Assembly (NCBI RefSeq): GCF_002584535.1
Contig: NZ_NUOT01000044.1
Location: forward strand, 58,328 to 122,327
Origin: Bacillus cereus
GTDB taxonomy: Bacteria; Bacillota; Bacilli; Bacillales; Bacillaceae_G
Length of the DNA: 64,000 bases
Direction of reading: 5' to 3'
In this document: positions 1 through 8,147 of the stretch, piece after piece
Layout: each line of letters starts with the position of its first letter
Numbering within the stretch: position 1 is the first letter of the stretch
Translations under genes and position numbers: made by a program
The notes under the pieces: model-generated
What the model saw: the letters and a program-made list of their open reading frames with translations, nothing else
What the model was told of the DNA's origin: nothing
Database searches by the model: none

Positions 1-485
1 TTGAACGTAAAAATTTAATTGATTATGAAGAAGATGAATGGAATGAAATGATACAAGGGAATTTAACAGCAGTGTTTCGTTTATTAAAACTTGTCGTTCC
101 GATCATGAGAAAAGAGCGTTTTGGCCGTATTATCAATTATGGGTTTCAAGGAGCGGATAGTGCACCTGGTTGGATGAACCGTTCCGCATTTGCTGCAGCA
201 AAGGTAGGACTGGTCTCATTAACAAAGACAATTGCTTATGAGGAAGCAGAATACGGAATTACATCAAATATGATTTGTCCAGGAGATATTATTGGTGAAA
301 TGAAAGAGGCAACGATTCAAGAGGCACGTATGATGAAAGATGCCAAGACACCAATTGGTAGATCTGGAACAGGTGAAGATATCGCTCGCACAATTGCATT
401 TCTATGCGAGGAAGATTCTGATATGATTACGGGCACAATCATTGAAGTAACAGGGGCCGTTGATGTTATTCACAGACATCGATAA
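1..485 (+). CDS. Short-chain dehydrogenase/reductase (SDR) family protein, 5'-truncated by the window edge
   Basis: The reading frame is open from base 3, so the gene starts upstream of the window and only the C-terminal part (about 160 codons) is visible. The SDR fold is recognisable: the GRIIN strand, the AAKVGL helix that normally follows the active-site Tyr, the NMICPGDI segment (equivalent to the usual PG motif) and the terminal TGTIIEVTGA strand. Two catalytic positions are unusual: the YxxxK motif reads FAAAK, so the Tyr is Phe, and the Ser normally found just after the IIN strand is missing (IINYGFQG). The Lys is kept. SDR enzymes use these residues to reduce or oxidise carbonyl/hydroxyl groups with NAD(P)H, so this member may be inactive or do something else. 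Substrate unknown. It is followed by the promoter of ald, not by an operon partner. Confidence 0.85.
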   Translation, partial: ERKNLIDYEEDEWNEMIQGNLTAVFRLLKLVVPIMRKERFGRIINYGFQGADSAPGWMNRSAFAAAKVGLVSLTKTIAYEEAEYGITSNMICPGDIIGEMKEATIQEARMMKDAKTPIGRSGTGEDIARTIAFLCEEDSDMITGTIIEVTGAVDVIHRHR

Positions 486-522
486 AAATAGATAAAATCT
501 ATAGGAAAACTCGAGATATTTT

Positions 523-552
523 TTGTCAAATATTGAGATATTATGTTAAAAT
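523..552 (+). promoter_or_regulatory. Probable sigma-A promoter of ald
   Basis: TTGTCA and TAAAAT are separated by 18 bp, about 70 bp upstream of the ald start codon. This is the best -35/-10 pair in the gap. Not verified experimentally. Confidence 0.55.
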
Positions 553-562
553 ATAAGAGCAT

Positions 563-576
563 AGAAAGCGCTTTAA
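563..576 (+). promoter_or_regulatory. Candidate CcpA cre-like operator downstream of the ald promoter
   Basis: The sequence agaaagcgctttaa is a near-perfect palindrome centred on CG and resembles the catabolite-responsive element (cre) consensus. It lies just after the predicted transcription start of ald, a position where CcpA binding would block elongation. The assignment rests on consensus resemblance only. Confidence 0.4.
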
Positions 577-621
577 AAAAATGATTCAGGGGTCATTTCA
601 TAACTCAAGGGGGAATTAAGA

Positions 622-1755
622 ATGCGTATCGGTATTCCAACAGAAATTAAAAACAATGAAAACCGCGTGGCAATGACGCCAGCTGGTGCTGTGCATTTAG
701 TACACAATGGTCATGATGTTTTTGTTCAAAAGGGTGCAGGTTTAGGATCTGGCTTTACAGATGAAGAATACGTACAAGCTGGGGCAAAACTTGTTGAAAC
801 TGCTGAAGAAGCATGGAATCAAGAGATGGTTATGAAGGTAAAAGAGCCAATTGAAAGTGAGTATGGTTATTTCCGTGAAGGTTTAATTTTATTCACATAC
901 TTACACTTAGCTCCAGAACCAGAATTAACAAAAGCTTTAATCGATAATAAAGTAGTAGCAATTGCTTATGAAACAGTACAATTAGACAACCGTTCTTTAC
1001 CACTACTTGCACCTATGAGTGAAGTAGCTGGTCGTATGTCTGCACAAATTGGTGCACAATTCCTTGAGAAAAACAAGGGCGGTAAAGGCATTTTACTTGC
1101 AGGCGTTCCGGGAGTAAAACGTGGTAAAGTAACAGTTATCGGCGGTGGTCAAGCTGGTACAAACGCGGCGAAAATTGCGGTAGGTTTAGGTGCTGATGTA
1201 ACGATTATCGACTTAAGTGCAGAACGCCTTCGTCAATTAGATGATATTTTCGGTAACCAAGTAAAAACTTTAATGTCTAACCCTTATAACATTGCAGAAG
1301 CTGTAAAAGAATCTGATCTTGTAATCGGTGCAGTATTAATTCCAGGTGCAAAAGCGCCAAAACTTGTAACAGAAGAAATGATTAAATCAATGGAAACAGG
1401 TTCTGTTGTAGTAGATATCGCAATTGACCAAGGTGGTATTTTCGAAACAACTGATCGTATTACAACTCATGACAACCCAACTTATGAAAAACACGGCGTT
1501 GTTCACTATGCAGTTGCAAACATGCCTGGTGCGGTTCCGCGTACATCAACTCTTGCGTTAACAAACGTAACAGTACCATATGCAGTACAAATTGCAAACA
1601 AAGGTTACAAAGAAGCTTGCTTAAGTAACTCTGCATTATTAAAAGGTATTAACACGTTAGACGGCTATGTAACATTTGAAGCAGTTGCAGAAGCACACAG
1701 CTTACAATACGCTGATGCGAAAGAGCTTCTTGATAAAGCTCCTGCTTTATCATAA
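622..1755 (+). CDS. ald: Alanine dehydrogenase
   Basis: A 377-residue NAD-dependent alanine dehydrogenase, the usual length for the Bacillus enzyme. It interconverts L-alanine and pyruvate plus ammonia, allowing alanine to serve as carbon and nitrogen source; in B. subtilis it is also needed for efficient sporulation. The N-terminus [20 protein letters not shown] is typical of the AlaDh/PNT family. The Rossmann motif is visible at [11 protein letters not shown] (about residue 174), and the substrate-binding Lys/His region is in the N-terminal domain. The start codon has a strong ribosome binding site (aagggggaatt). It is monocistronic: its own promoter precedes it and a hairpin terminator follows directly. 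Confidence 0.98.
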   Translation: MRIGIPTEIKNNENRVAMTPAGAVHLVHNGHDVFVQKGAGLGSGFTDEEYVQAGAKLVETAEEAWNQEMVMKVKEPIESEYGYFREGLILFTYLHLAPEPELTKALIDNKVVAIAYETVQLDNRSLPLLAPMSEVAGRMSAQIGAQFLEKNKGGKGILLAGVPGVKRGKVTVIGGGQAGTNAAKIAVGLGADVTIIDLSAERLRQLDDIFGNQVKTLMSNPYNIAEAVKESDLVIGAVLIPGAKAPKLVTEEMIKSMETGSVVVDIAIDQGGIFETTDRITTHDNPTYEKHGVVHYAVANMPGAVPRTSTLALTNVTVPYAVQIANKGYKEACLSNSALLKGINTLDGYVTFEAVAEAHSLQYADAKELLDKAPALS

Positions 1756-1769
1756 TAAAAAAATTGTGA

Positions 1770-1798
1770 GACCTTCCTTAGATAAGGAGGGTCTTTTT
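1770..1798 (+). terminator. Rho-independent terminator of ald
   Basis: Stem gaccttcc / ggagggtc (one G-U pair) with a short loop, followed by five T residues, 15 bases after the ald stop codon. Confidence 0.9.
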
Positions 1799-2000
1799 GT
1801 ATGTAGTAACTCAAGTGTCTTCTACAAAAAGTTAGACCTCGATTTAACAAAATATTCAATATGTTTTTATAACGTATGATAGACAAAAAAATTTTAAGAA
1901 TGATACGATAGGATTTGGGGAATTATGTTTATTTCATATGTGATTTATAATAAGTAACGAGAATTATAGAATAAAGTAAATTGGTCTAGGGGGGGATCCA

Positions 2001-2435
2001 ATGGGGAGGAAAAGTAGTAAGAAAAAACAGAAGAGACAACCTAAACAACAGCATGTATTGCAACAAAAGGAAGTAGTTATAGAGCAACATGAGAAACCAA
2101 TTGCCATTATACTTAAAGTACTTAGAATCATTACTATTTTTCTGTATTTAGGATTCTGTGTTTACATCTATTTTAAAATGAGTCAGTCACATCTAACTAA
2201 GGGGTTTTTTGGGGAGTTATTAAAGATATTTGTAGGAATAGTAGAAATGGTGTTGTATGGCTTTTTATTTCTATATATATGGACACCAAGTGATAAAGGT
2301 GAACAGGATAAGAGCAAGGCGAGAAGGAGAAAAGGTTCATCAAATTCATCAAGTGGATTTGTAAACTATAGCGATAACGATTGTAGTAGTTCAGGTGATA
2401 GTGGAGGAGGAGATTGCGGAGGCGGTGGAGATTAA
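2001..2435 (+). CDS. Small membrane protein with Gly/Cys-rich tail, copy 1 of a tandem pair
   Basis: A 144-residue protein of unknown function. It has a very basic N-terminus (MGRKSSKKKQKRQ), two predicted hydrophobic segments (about residues 36-55 and 68-90), a basic linker, a Ser-rich stretch and a terminal tail ending SGGGDCGGGGD. The start has a strong ribosome binding site (agggggggatcc). The gene 370 bp downstream is a paralogue of exactly the same length with the same layout, so the two arose by tandem duplication. Similar Gly-rich tails occur on membrane-anchored TPM-type proteins, but no TPM domain is visible here. I do not recognise a named family; it could be a cell-surface or membrane-stress protein. 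Confidence 0.8.
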   Translation: MGRKSSKKKQKRQPKQQHVLQQKEVVIEQHEKPIAIILKVLRIITIFLYLGFCVYIYFKMSQSHLTKGFFGELLKIFVGIVEMVLYGFLFLYIWTPSDKGEQDKSKARRRKGSSNSSSGFVNYSDNDCSSSGDSGGGDCGGGGD

Positions 2436-2515
2436 AAAAGTAGTCCGCCTTAAAATGTTTCATTATTTGGAATGGTACGAGGCGATTTTGAAAGAAGTTG
2501 CCAATAAAATGAAAC

Positions 2516-2640
2516 ATTCAGCGGTGGAGCTTTCTCCATCCACCGCTGAATATTAGCCTTCACCAACTGGACTTTGACAAGCAGTCCATCTCTTACTAAT
2601 TTTTTCTGTCAGGGAGCTTTGAGACGAGGGGTATTACTGC
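2516..2640. repeat. Structured intergenic element, possibly a cereus-group bcr-type repeat
   Basis: It opens with a perfect 13-bp inverted repeat (2516-2528 and 2539-2551; arm attcagcggtgga) and continues with a run of short complementary segments (ggact/agtcc, gagcagt-like blocks) without any reading frame. The overall look matches the short, structured, mobile-looking bcr repeats scattered between genes in the B. cereus group. I am relying on memory of that class and cannot name the family. Confidence 0.4.
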
Positions 2641-2662
2641 TCGTAAATATTAGGATAAAAGG

Positions 2663-2710
2663 GATGCTCTTTAATTTTTACTCGTAATACGAGATAGAGA
2701 GCATCTTTTT
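2663..2710 (+). terminator. Hairpin followed by T-run between the two paralogues
   Basis: Arms gatgctct / agagcatc enclose a smaller inner hairpin (ctcgt/acgag) and are followed by TTTTTG. It probably ends transcription that comes through copy 1 and the structured element. Confidence 0.6.
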
Positions 2711-2809
2711 GTTTTGAAAATCTAAAAATTGGAATTTTTTCTTGTTAATGAGATTCCTCTTATGGTAGTTTGGGATTATATAAATAAGTAGATTTAAAGA
2801 GGGGATGTC

Positions 2810-3244
2810 ATGGGGAGAAAGAGTAGGAAGAAAAAACAGATAAAACGGCAGAAATATATAAAGAAAAAGCAGGAACAGAATATACCATTTCAACAGAAGC
2901 TGGCTTTTCGTATAGAGGGAATTGCTAGGTATATTAGTATGGTTTTATATGTGATTTTGTGTATGTATTTGTTAGGTGTATTTTATCAAATCGAGATAAG
3001 ACCTGAATTTTTGGAAGACATCTTTCAGGGGATTGTTTTTTTGGCACCATTCGGTATGTTTTTTGTATTGTTTGACAAAGTATGGCCAAGCCGTGAAAGT
3101 AAAAATGATAAGAAAAGGCAGCAGAAAAGAAAACGATCTTCCTATGCTTCAAACTCGTCAAGTGGATTTGTAAACTACAGCGATAATAATTGTAGTAGTT
3201 CAAGTGATAGTGGTGGTGGAGATTGCGGGGGCGGTGGAGATTAA
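2810..3244 (+). CDS. Small membrane protein with Gly/Cys-rich tail, copy 2 of a tandem pair
   Basis: A 144-residue paralogue of the gene at 2001-2435. The basic start (MGRKSRKKKQ), two hydrophobic segments (about residues 38-58 and 70-87), basic linker and tail are shared; the tail SSSGFVNYSDN...GGGDCGGGGD is almost identical, while the membrane part has diverged. That pattern suggests selection on the tail or recent gene conversion there. The ribosome binding site is agaggggatgtc. Sequence identity continues about 40 bases past both stop codons. Function unknown; the two conserved Cys residues in the tail might bind metal or form a disulfide, which is speculation. Confidence 0.8.
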   Translation: MGRKSRKKKQIKRQKYIKKKQEQNIPFQQKLAFRIEGIARYISMVLYVILCMYLLGVFYQIEIRPEFLEDIFQGIVFLAPFGMFFVLFDKVWPSRESKNDKKRQQKRKRSSYASNSSSGFVNYSDNNCSSSSDSGGGDCGGGGD

Positions 3245-3329
3245 AAAAGTAATCTATCTTAAAATGTTTCATTATTCAGAATGAAACGTTAGAACTTGAA
3301 AGAGATTACTAGGATGGAATAGTGTATCG

Positions 3330-3540
3330 CAGAAAGGAAGCGCAGTAATAAATTTAACAAAAGAGCCAGAAGAAAGAATACAAAAGAGAAATGATTTGAA
3401 CGAGAGGAGAAGCTATCGTTAGTTTAGAGCAAACTGTACGAGAATTAAAAGAAGAAGTGAAAAAAGTAAGGAAACAGAAATAGAAATGTTTTTTGATCTT
3501 TGCAATTGTAATTGTACTTGGCTGGTTTTTGCGGAAATAA
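3330..3540 (+). pseudogene. Decayed remnant resembling the N-terminus of a TerD/VWA tellurite-resistance-type protein
   Basis: This gap contains a ribosome-binding-like aaagga followed by a frame reading AVINLTKEPEERIQKRN that begins without a start codon and hits a stop at 3420. A second frame (VSLEQTVRELKEEVKKVRKQ) then ends in another stop, and downstream of it lies a short hydrophobic stretch (FAIVIVLGWFLRK). The phrase INLTK at the N-terminus is typical, from memory, of TerD-related and VWA-domain stress proteins. Internal stops, a missing start and the coiled-coil-plus-membrane second half suggest a degraded gene or fusion of remnants. Chance similarity is not excluded. Confidence 0.35.
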
Positions 3541-3564
3541 TAAATAACTTAGGGGATGGGAAGA

Positions 3565-3900
3565 ATGATGGAGAAAGTAAATCTTTTAGAACTCACAAAA
3601 GAGATTACAGAGCAGCACAAAAATTTTGTTGTCTCGAATATAAATAATCATTGTTTGCGGATTGCTGTGTTTATGGGAGAATATGATTGGCACTTTCACT
3701 CGAATTCGGATGAATTATTTATAGTACTCGAGGGAGAATTGCTGATCGATTTTCAGGATAAGGATACAGTTGTTCTAAAACCGAATGATTCTATTTTAAT
3801 TCCAGCAGGTACTATCCACCGCACAAGAGCACTACAGCGAACCGTTAACCTCTGTTTTGAAAATTTAGAAGCGGATACTGTTATTGTGGAGAATGTATGA
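3565..3900 (+). CDS. Cupin-domain protein
   Basis: A single-domain cupin of about 111 residues. Motif 1 is visible as HFHSNSDELFIVLEGEL (two His, one Glu) and motif 2 as IPAGTIHRTRA (one His), giving the usual 3-His/1-Glu metal site of the beta barrel. ATG at 3565 is preferred over the upstream in-frame ATG at 3556, because the ribosome binding site (aggggatggg) would otherwise abut or overlap the start; ATG at 3568 is equally possible. The stop codon overlaps the start of the acetyltransferase gene (ATGA), so the two are translationally coupled. The substrate is unknown; small stand-alone cupins often bind a metabolite or act as isomerases/dioxygenases. Confidence 0.85.
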   Translation: MMEKVNLLELTKEITEQHKNFVVSNINNHCLRIAVFMGEYDWHFHSNSDELFIVLEGELLIDFQDKDTVVLKPNDSILIPAGTIHRTRALQRTVNLCFENLEADTVIVENV

Positions 3901-4691
3901 GAAAGTTAGTGTTACCAGAGTATCATAAGATTCTTCCGGTTTTAGAAGAGAACAAACAGACAGCTACTTTTGCCTATGCAGTATGTGATCAAACGATAGA
4001 TGGTGAAATCTTTGTAAATGATAGATTAACAGCAGGAATGATTGCGACTGCTAATGGTATTTACTATTTGTTTGGAGATACATATGATCAGGAATTTCAA
4101 TGTACTTTGTTTTCTCACATTGAAAGTAATGTTTTAACAACAGAGAAACGATTCACATTATTTGTGTCTAGCTTAGATTGGGAAAACATTATTGAAAATC
4201 ATTTCAAGGATGTATTTCGGAAAATCCCTCGAAAAAAATTTCTATTTCAAAGAGAGTGCTTTGAAGATGGAAAAAGAGAAGTAGATGATTTTACGTACCA
4301 GGTCATACGTGTCGATAAAAATGTAATAGAAAAAAGTACGGAATTTACGGAGCAGTATTATAAAGAGTATTGGGGATCAAAAGAAACGTTTTTGAAGCGT
4401 GGTTTTGGTTTTTGTATTGTACAAGGTCAAAAGGTAGTGGCGGAGTGTATTTCAATTTTTAGAGGTGATGATTTTGCGGAAATTGATATTGCAACACATC
4501 CAGACCATCAACGGAAAGGGCTTGCTGGATTAGTCGCAACTTCTTTCATAGAACATTGCATACAAAATGGAATTACACCGTGTTGGGATTGTAATAGCGA
4601 TAACATTTCTTCACAAAATTTAGCTGGTAAATTAGGTTTTTGTCATCCAATAGAATATGTTTTATATGTACGAAAAAAGATGAGGGAATAA
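3897..4691 (+). CDS. GNAT-family N-acetyltransferase
   Basis: A 264-residue protein with a C-terminal GNAT domain. The acetyl-CoA-binding motif A is seen as IATHPDHQRKGLAG, followed by the helix and the SQNLAGKLGF segment typical of motif B. The N-terminal half is probably the divergent domain of the GNAT_acetyltr_2 type. It overlaps the cupin gene by four bases and is followed two bases later by the DUF6176 gene, so the three form an operon. The substrate cannot be told from sequence; such clusters often modify antibiotics, polyamines or amino acids. Confidence 0.85.
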   Translation: MRKLVLPEYHKILPVLEENKQTATFAYAVCDQTIDGEIFVNDRLTAGMIATANGIYYLFGDTYDQEFQCTLFSHIESNVLTTEKRFTLFVSSLDWENIIENHFKDVFRKIPRKKFLFQRECFEDGKREVDDFTYQVIRVDKNVIEKSTEFTEQYYKEYWGSKETFLKRGFGFCIVQGQKVVAECISIFRGDDFAEIDIATHPDHQRKGLAGLVATSFIEHCIQNGITPCWDCNSDNISSQNLAGKLGFCHPIEYVLYVRKKMRE

Positions 4692-4693
4692 AC

Positions 4694-5038
4694 ATGAAGG
4701 TCGAATTAACAAGATTTAAAGTGAAACCAGGAAAAAGTCATCGTGTGGATGAGTGGATGAAACTTCTCAATAATCATATGAAAGAAGTACTTTTGACATT
4801 AAACGACGAAAAAATGTATGTAGAGACAATTTTCCGGGAAATAAGGGATGAGAAAGAGTATTTGTATTGGTATTCGGTACAAGGAGAAGGCGGAATAGAT
4901 GTCGAAAGTTCTCAGCATGAAATTGATAAAAAGCATTTAGAGTTTTGGTATGAATGTATCGATGAAGAATCGCCTGTTTCCCATATGAAAACAGAAGTTG
5001 TTATGATTCAAGATGTTGTTAAAGAAGCGATGAAATAA
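4694..5038 (+). CDS. DUF6176 family protein
   Basis: A 114-residue protein beginning MKVELTRFKVKPGKSHRVDEW, which I recognise as the DUF6176 type found in Bacillus. A conserved central segment reads KMYVETIFRE ... YLYWYSVQGEGG, and the protein ends in a short acidic helix. An upstream extension of the open frame overlaps the acetyltransferase gene and lacks a good ribosome binding site, so the ATG at 4694 is chosen. It is the third gene of the cupin-GNAT operon. No catalytic motif is known to me; the fold is probably a dimeric alpha/beta-barrel-like small domain, which is a guess. Confidence 0.8.
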   Translation: MKVELTRFKVKPGKSHRVDEWMKLLNNHMKEVLLTLNDEKMYVETIFREIRDEKEYLYWYSVQGEGGIDVESSQHEIDKKHLEFWYECIDEESPVSHMKTEVVMIQDVVKEAMK

Positions 5039-5391
5039 TATTTTTGTAAGTAATAGGAAAAGTTCATCAGAGGAGATGGGTTTTTTGCTTGTAGAAAATT
5101 ACATATTTCAAGCCTTTCTACTCATATAAGAAATATTGTTAGAGCGCTCAACATGGTGATTCCAACTACATGAATTTGAAGGAATAAAAAGCCCCTCTAT
5201 TAATTTTCTGCTATAATAAACACTTATTATTATAATTCTTAATATAGAGAATTATAAATACAACTACAAATGATTATTCAAGTAGAATTAAAGAATAATT
5301 GAAATTAGTTGTGGGGAGTACCATATATAAGAGGGGGAACAGTTGAGAAATATCTATTTCGAAACATTAGTGAGAATAGTTAGAAAATTTA
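5039..5391. other. Non-coding gap with no recognised element
   Basis: About 350 bases of AT-rich sequence. I see several short inverted repeats and TATAAT-like boxes (for example near 5212) but no convincing gene, riboswitch or terminator for the preceding operon. Confidence 0.5.
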
Positions 5392-5400
5392 TGTTATAAT
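5392..5400 (+). promoter_or_regulatory. Extended -10 promoter of the small membrane protein gene
   Basis: TGTTATAAT is a perfect extended -10 element, 20 bases upstream of the next start codon. The -35 region is poor, as often seen with extended -10 promoters. The leader would be only about a dozen bases. Confidence 0.5.
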
Positions 5401-5419
5401 ATGGAAAAAGGGGGCCTAT

Positions 5420-5626
5420 ATGAAGCAAATACATGGAGCAATTTATATCTACATAACAATGTTTTTTGTTGGAGCGTCTTATGGTTTAGGACATTCATAC
5501 TCGCACCCAATTTTAACTTTTTTGAGCGGGACATGTATGGCCATCGCGATTTGTGTACACTTTTTCTCAGTTTGGATTGTTAAATTTCAATTAAATATTA
5601 GTGAAATGGAAGAAGGCACCTTTTGA
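5420..5626 (+). CDS. Small two-helix membrane protein
   Basis: A 68-residue hydrophobic protein starting MKQIHGAIYIYITMFF, with two transmembrane segments (about residues 6-26 and 33-54) separated by a short His/Ser loop (GHSYSHP), then a short acidic tail. Ribosome binding site aaaaaggggg precedes the ATG; a longer frame starting at 5401 in another phase lacks such support. Its own promoter and terminator make it a single-gene unit. Function unknown. Confidence 0.7.
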   Translation: MKQIHGAIYIYITMFFVGASYGLGHSYSHPILTFLSGTCMAIAICVHFFSVWIVKFQLNISEMEEGTF

Positions 5627-5640
5627 GAGGCCTTCTTTTT
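5612..5640 (+). terminator. Terminator overlapping the end of the small membrane protein gene
   Basis: Stem gaaggc / gccttc followed by five T. The left arm lies inside the last codons of the gene, and the T-run abuts the end of the convergent DUF2785 gene. Confidence 0.85.
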
Positions 5641-6472
5641 AATTGTATTGACGAAATCTTTTTAATAAGTTTTCAATCTCGATTTCTGTTTCTTTACATA
5701 TGGAATTTGTTCGTAATCGGAAGAATAAGCTTCGCAAAAATGATTTTATATTTCTGTATAACGCTTCATAAGGTGCGGTAGATAATTTTGTTTTTTGAAC
5801 TTCCATTTGATTTATTAAGGAATGTAAGGATGAGATGAGTTCTTTTTTATTTAAACCGTTTTTAAGCATGGCGATGATAGGAGTGACAATTCTTTCATCT
5901 TCTTCATAGTTGTAATGAGTTGTATGTACACTTACTTTTTTTAATAGAGTTTGCATTATTTCTGGGTAATATGTGGTTTCAAGCTTTGGATTGTTGACAA
6001 GTTCATCGAATGTATCTGAAACATGAGCGATGCTATGAGCCCAACCTTGTTCACTAACATATCCGCGAAAATCATGTTCTTGGTTCATATATATAATTAA
6101 TTTGTCTTTCACATCTAATATGTCAGACGGTGATAAGAAGTTATGTTTTGTATCGGCGTATATGATTAAAGCAATTAATAGTGTTGTAAATGATCGAGTG
6201 AATACTGCATCCTTATCATCTGTAGTGATTTTATAAAATAAATATTGTTCGTTTATACTTTGTGACAATAATTGCGATAATTGTGTGTGTGTAATATGAT
6301 CATTTGTAATAAGATGGAAAAACGTTGTGTAGATTAATGTATCTCGTAAATAACTATCTGGGGTGCCGATATGCTGAAGCATTTTTGAAATTAGTTTATC
6401 GATATCTATCGTGGAATCTATGGTGTAATGATTAGCCTTTATTTCTTCTAATTGTTTTTGAAGTTGTTGCAT
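5639..6472 (-). CDS. DUF2785 domain protein
   Basis: A 277-residue, mostly helical cytoplasmic protein. The segment RGYVSEQGWAHSIAHVSDTFDELV (about residues 135-158) is the hallmark of DUF2785, whose His residues could bind metal. The start ATG has an upstream ribosome binding site (aaggagagattgc on the coding strand). It converges on the small membrane protein gene. No function is known for the family. Confidence 0.85.
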   Translation of the reverse strand: MQQLQKQLEEIKANHYTIDSTIDIDKLISKMLQHIGTPDSYLRDTLIYTTFFHLITNDHITHTQLSQLLSQSINEQYLFYKITTDDKDAVFTRSFTTLLIALIIYADTKHNFLSPSDILDVKDKLIIYMNQEHDFRGYVSEQGWAHSIAHVSDTFDELVNNPKLETTYYPEIMQTLLKKVSVHTTHYNYEEDERIVTPIIAMLKNGLNKKELISSLHSLINQMEVQKTKLSTAPYEALYRNIKSFLRSLFFRLRTNSICKETEIEIENLLKRFRQYN

Positions 6473-6559
6473 GCAATCTCTCCTTTTTTTATGTGTTTAG
6501 AAAATTCTGTATTTAAATATTATAATAGAAATAGAGAATATACAAGAAATACATACTAC

Positions 6560-6864
6560 AGTAAAAAGAAAGTTATTGGACTTTTCACGATAGTAATAGC
6601 ATGTATACGTAATGAGAAAGTTGAGAATGAGCATGTGAATGTGCAACAACAAACAGAAAAAGGTGCTATGGAAGGATACGTTATGATGAGAAATGAGACT
6701 GTATATTTCATCATGAATAAAAAATCCGAAATGATAGAAGTTATATAAATCAACACCTACATATGGGAATCCAAACAGACGTGATTTTAAATTTTGACGA
6801 TGAAGGTGTATATAAAGTTGAAATCAGGATAACTGTTAATAGGTTTGAGATAGTAGAGACATAG
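6560..6864 (+). pseudogene. Decayed small lipoprotein-like gene
   Basis: The frame reads SKKKVIGLFTIVIACIRNEKVENE, which resembles a lipoprotein signal peptide (basic residues, hydrophobic core, Ala-Cys lipobox), followed by a Gln-rich linker and EGYVMMRNETVYFI, similar to the start of secreted Bacillus DUF3221-like domains. There is no start codon or ribosome binding site at the expected place. The frame stops at 6746 and a coherent-looking continuation (TDVILNFDDEGVYKVEIRI) follows in a shifted frame to 6864. I infer a frameshifted, start-less remnant. The family assignment is tentative. Confidence 0.45.
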
Positions 6865-6870
6865 GATATA

Positions 6871-6902
6871 AAAAAAGGTAGCGCAGTCGCTACCTTTTTT
6901 CT
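6871..6902. terminator. Bidirectional terminator at the 3' end of pepQ
   Basis: Perfect 8-bp stem aggtagcg / cgctacct with a four-base loop, flanked by A-run and T-run. It serves the leftward dipeptidase gene and would also stop rightward transcription. Confidence 0.9.
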
Positions 6903-7999
6903 TATTTAACAAACTGTAATTCTTTTGGGAATTTCGTTAAAATTTCTGATCCGTCTTTCGTGATGTAGAGATCATCTTCAATACGAACACCGCCTACGTT
7001 TGGTATGTAAATACCTGGTTCAATTGTGAAGACCATTCCTTCTTTTAATGGAGATGGATTTCCTTCTTTTACATCTGGATACTCGTGTACGCTAATTCCA
7101 AGTCCGTGGCCAAGGCGGTGCGGGAAGAAATCTCCATAACCTGCATCTGCGATAACAGAGCGAGCAGCACGGTCAATTTCGCCAAGTGTAACACCTGGTT
7201 TACAAGCTTCAACCGCTTGTAATTGGCCAGCTAGTACAGTGTTATAAATGCGTGTTTGTTCTTCTGAAATATCGCCAAATGCTACTGTACGTGTAATGTC
7301 AGAGCAGTAACCGTCAATGATGACACCTAGGTCAAATAGTACGAAGTCACCGCGCTTCATTTTGTTTGCTCCTGGAATGCCGTGTGGCAATGCGGAGTTT
7401 GCTCCTGTTAGTACCATTGTGTCAAAGGACATTTTATGAATGCCTTTTTTCTTCATTTCATGTTCGATGATTGCTAACACTTCTAATTCGCTACGATTTT
7501 CTTGAATCGCATTTACACCGATTTCAACAGCGTAGTCAGCCATGGAAGCTGCTTGGCGTAAAATAGAAAGTTCTTTTTCGTCTTTAATTAAACGAAGTTC
7601 GCGTACTTTTTCTTCGGCAGATTGGAAAGATGCTTTCGGGAATAATTTTCTTACTTCTTCATAGCGTTCTACATTTAAATGTTCTTTTTCAATTGCCACT
7701 TTATTTACATCGATGCCACGGTCTTGAATTGCTTTTGTAATCATATCCCACGGTTTGTCTGTATCAGTGAATCCGATAATTTCATGCGCCCAACCAGCGT
7801 TTCTAGCCTGACCTTCTTCCATTTTAGGGCAGATTAAAATTGGTTCTTTTTCTTGGAATACAAATAGACCGAGTAGTCTTTCGTGTGGTTCGCAATGGAA
7901 GTTTGTCATATAGAAGATGTTTGGTGTAGAAGTTAAAAATGCAGCTTCTACGTTCTGTTCTTGTAGCCATTGCATTAAGTTTTCTAATCTAGTATTCAT
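6902..7999 (-). CDS. pepQ: Xaa-Pro dipeptidase (M24 family metallopeptidase)
   Basis: A 365-residue cytoplasmic aminopeptidase-P/prolidase-like enzyme that cleaves Xaa-Pro dipeptides. The N-terminal creatinase-like domain occupies about residues 1-130 and the pita-bread catalytic domain about 140-360. All five metal ligands are visible: Asp223 (FDLG), Asp234 (SDITRT), His298 (LGHGLG), Glu327 (IEPG) and Glu341 (RIEDD), so it should bind two Mn or Co ions. It is divergent from ytkL. The symbol follows the common Bacillus name; B. cereus genomes carry more than one such paralogue. Confidence 0.93.
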   Translation of the reverse strand: MNTRLENLMQWLQEQNVEAAFLTSTPNIFYMTNFHCEPHERLLGLFVFQEKEPILICPKMEEGQARNAGWAHEIIGFTDTDKPWDMITKAIQDRGIDVNKVAIEKEHLNVERYEEVRKLFPKASFQSAEEKVRELRLIKDEKELSILRQAASMADYAVEIGVNAIQENRSELEVLAIIEHEMKKKGIHKMSFDTMVLTGANSALPHGIPGANKMKRGDFVLFDLGVIIDGYCSDITRTVAFGDISEEQTRIYNTVLAGQLQAVEACKPGVTLGEIDRAARSVIADAGYGDFFPHRLGHGLGISVHEYPDVKEGNPSPLKEGMVFTIEPGIYIPNVGGVRIEDDLYITKDGSEILTKFPKELQFVK

Positions 8000-8147
8000 A
8001 AATTCGCACCCCCGAGATTTTAATTACATATATAACTTTACATCGGATGGAAGCGTTATGACAAGCAAATCGATGTTTGAAAAGACAGGGAATTGTGAAA
8101 TCATGTAGAATACAAGGTGTGAATGTAAACAAGGGAGGAATATAATC

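Noticed and set aside
1665-1886. Frames on both strands across the ald 3' end
   Set aside because: They cross the ald terminator and lack start signals.
2197-2517. Reverse-strand frame of 106 codons opposite the first paralogue
   Set aside because: Antisense shadow; no ribosome binding site, His/Leu/Tyr-rich composition.
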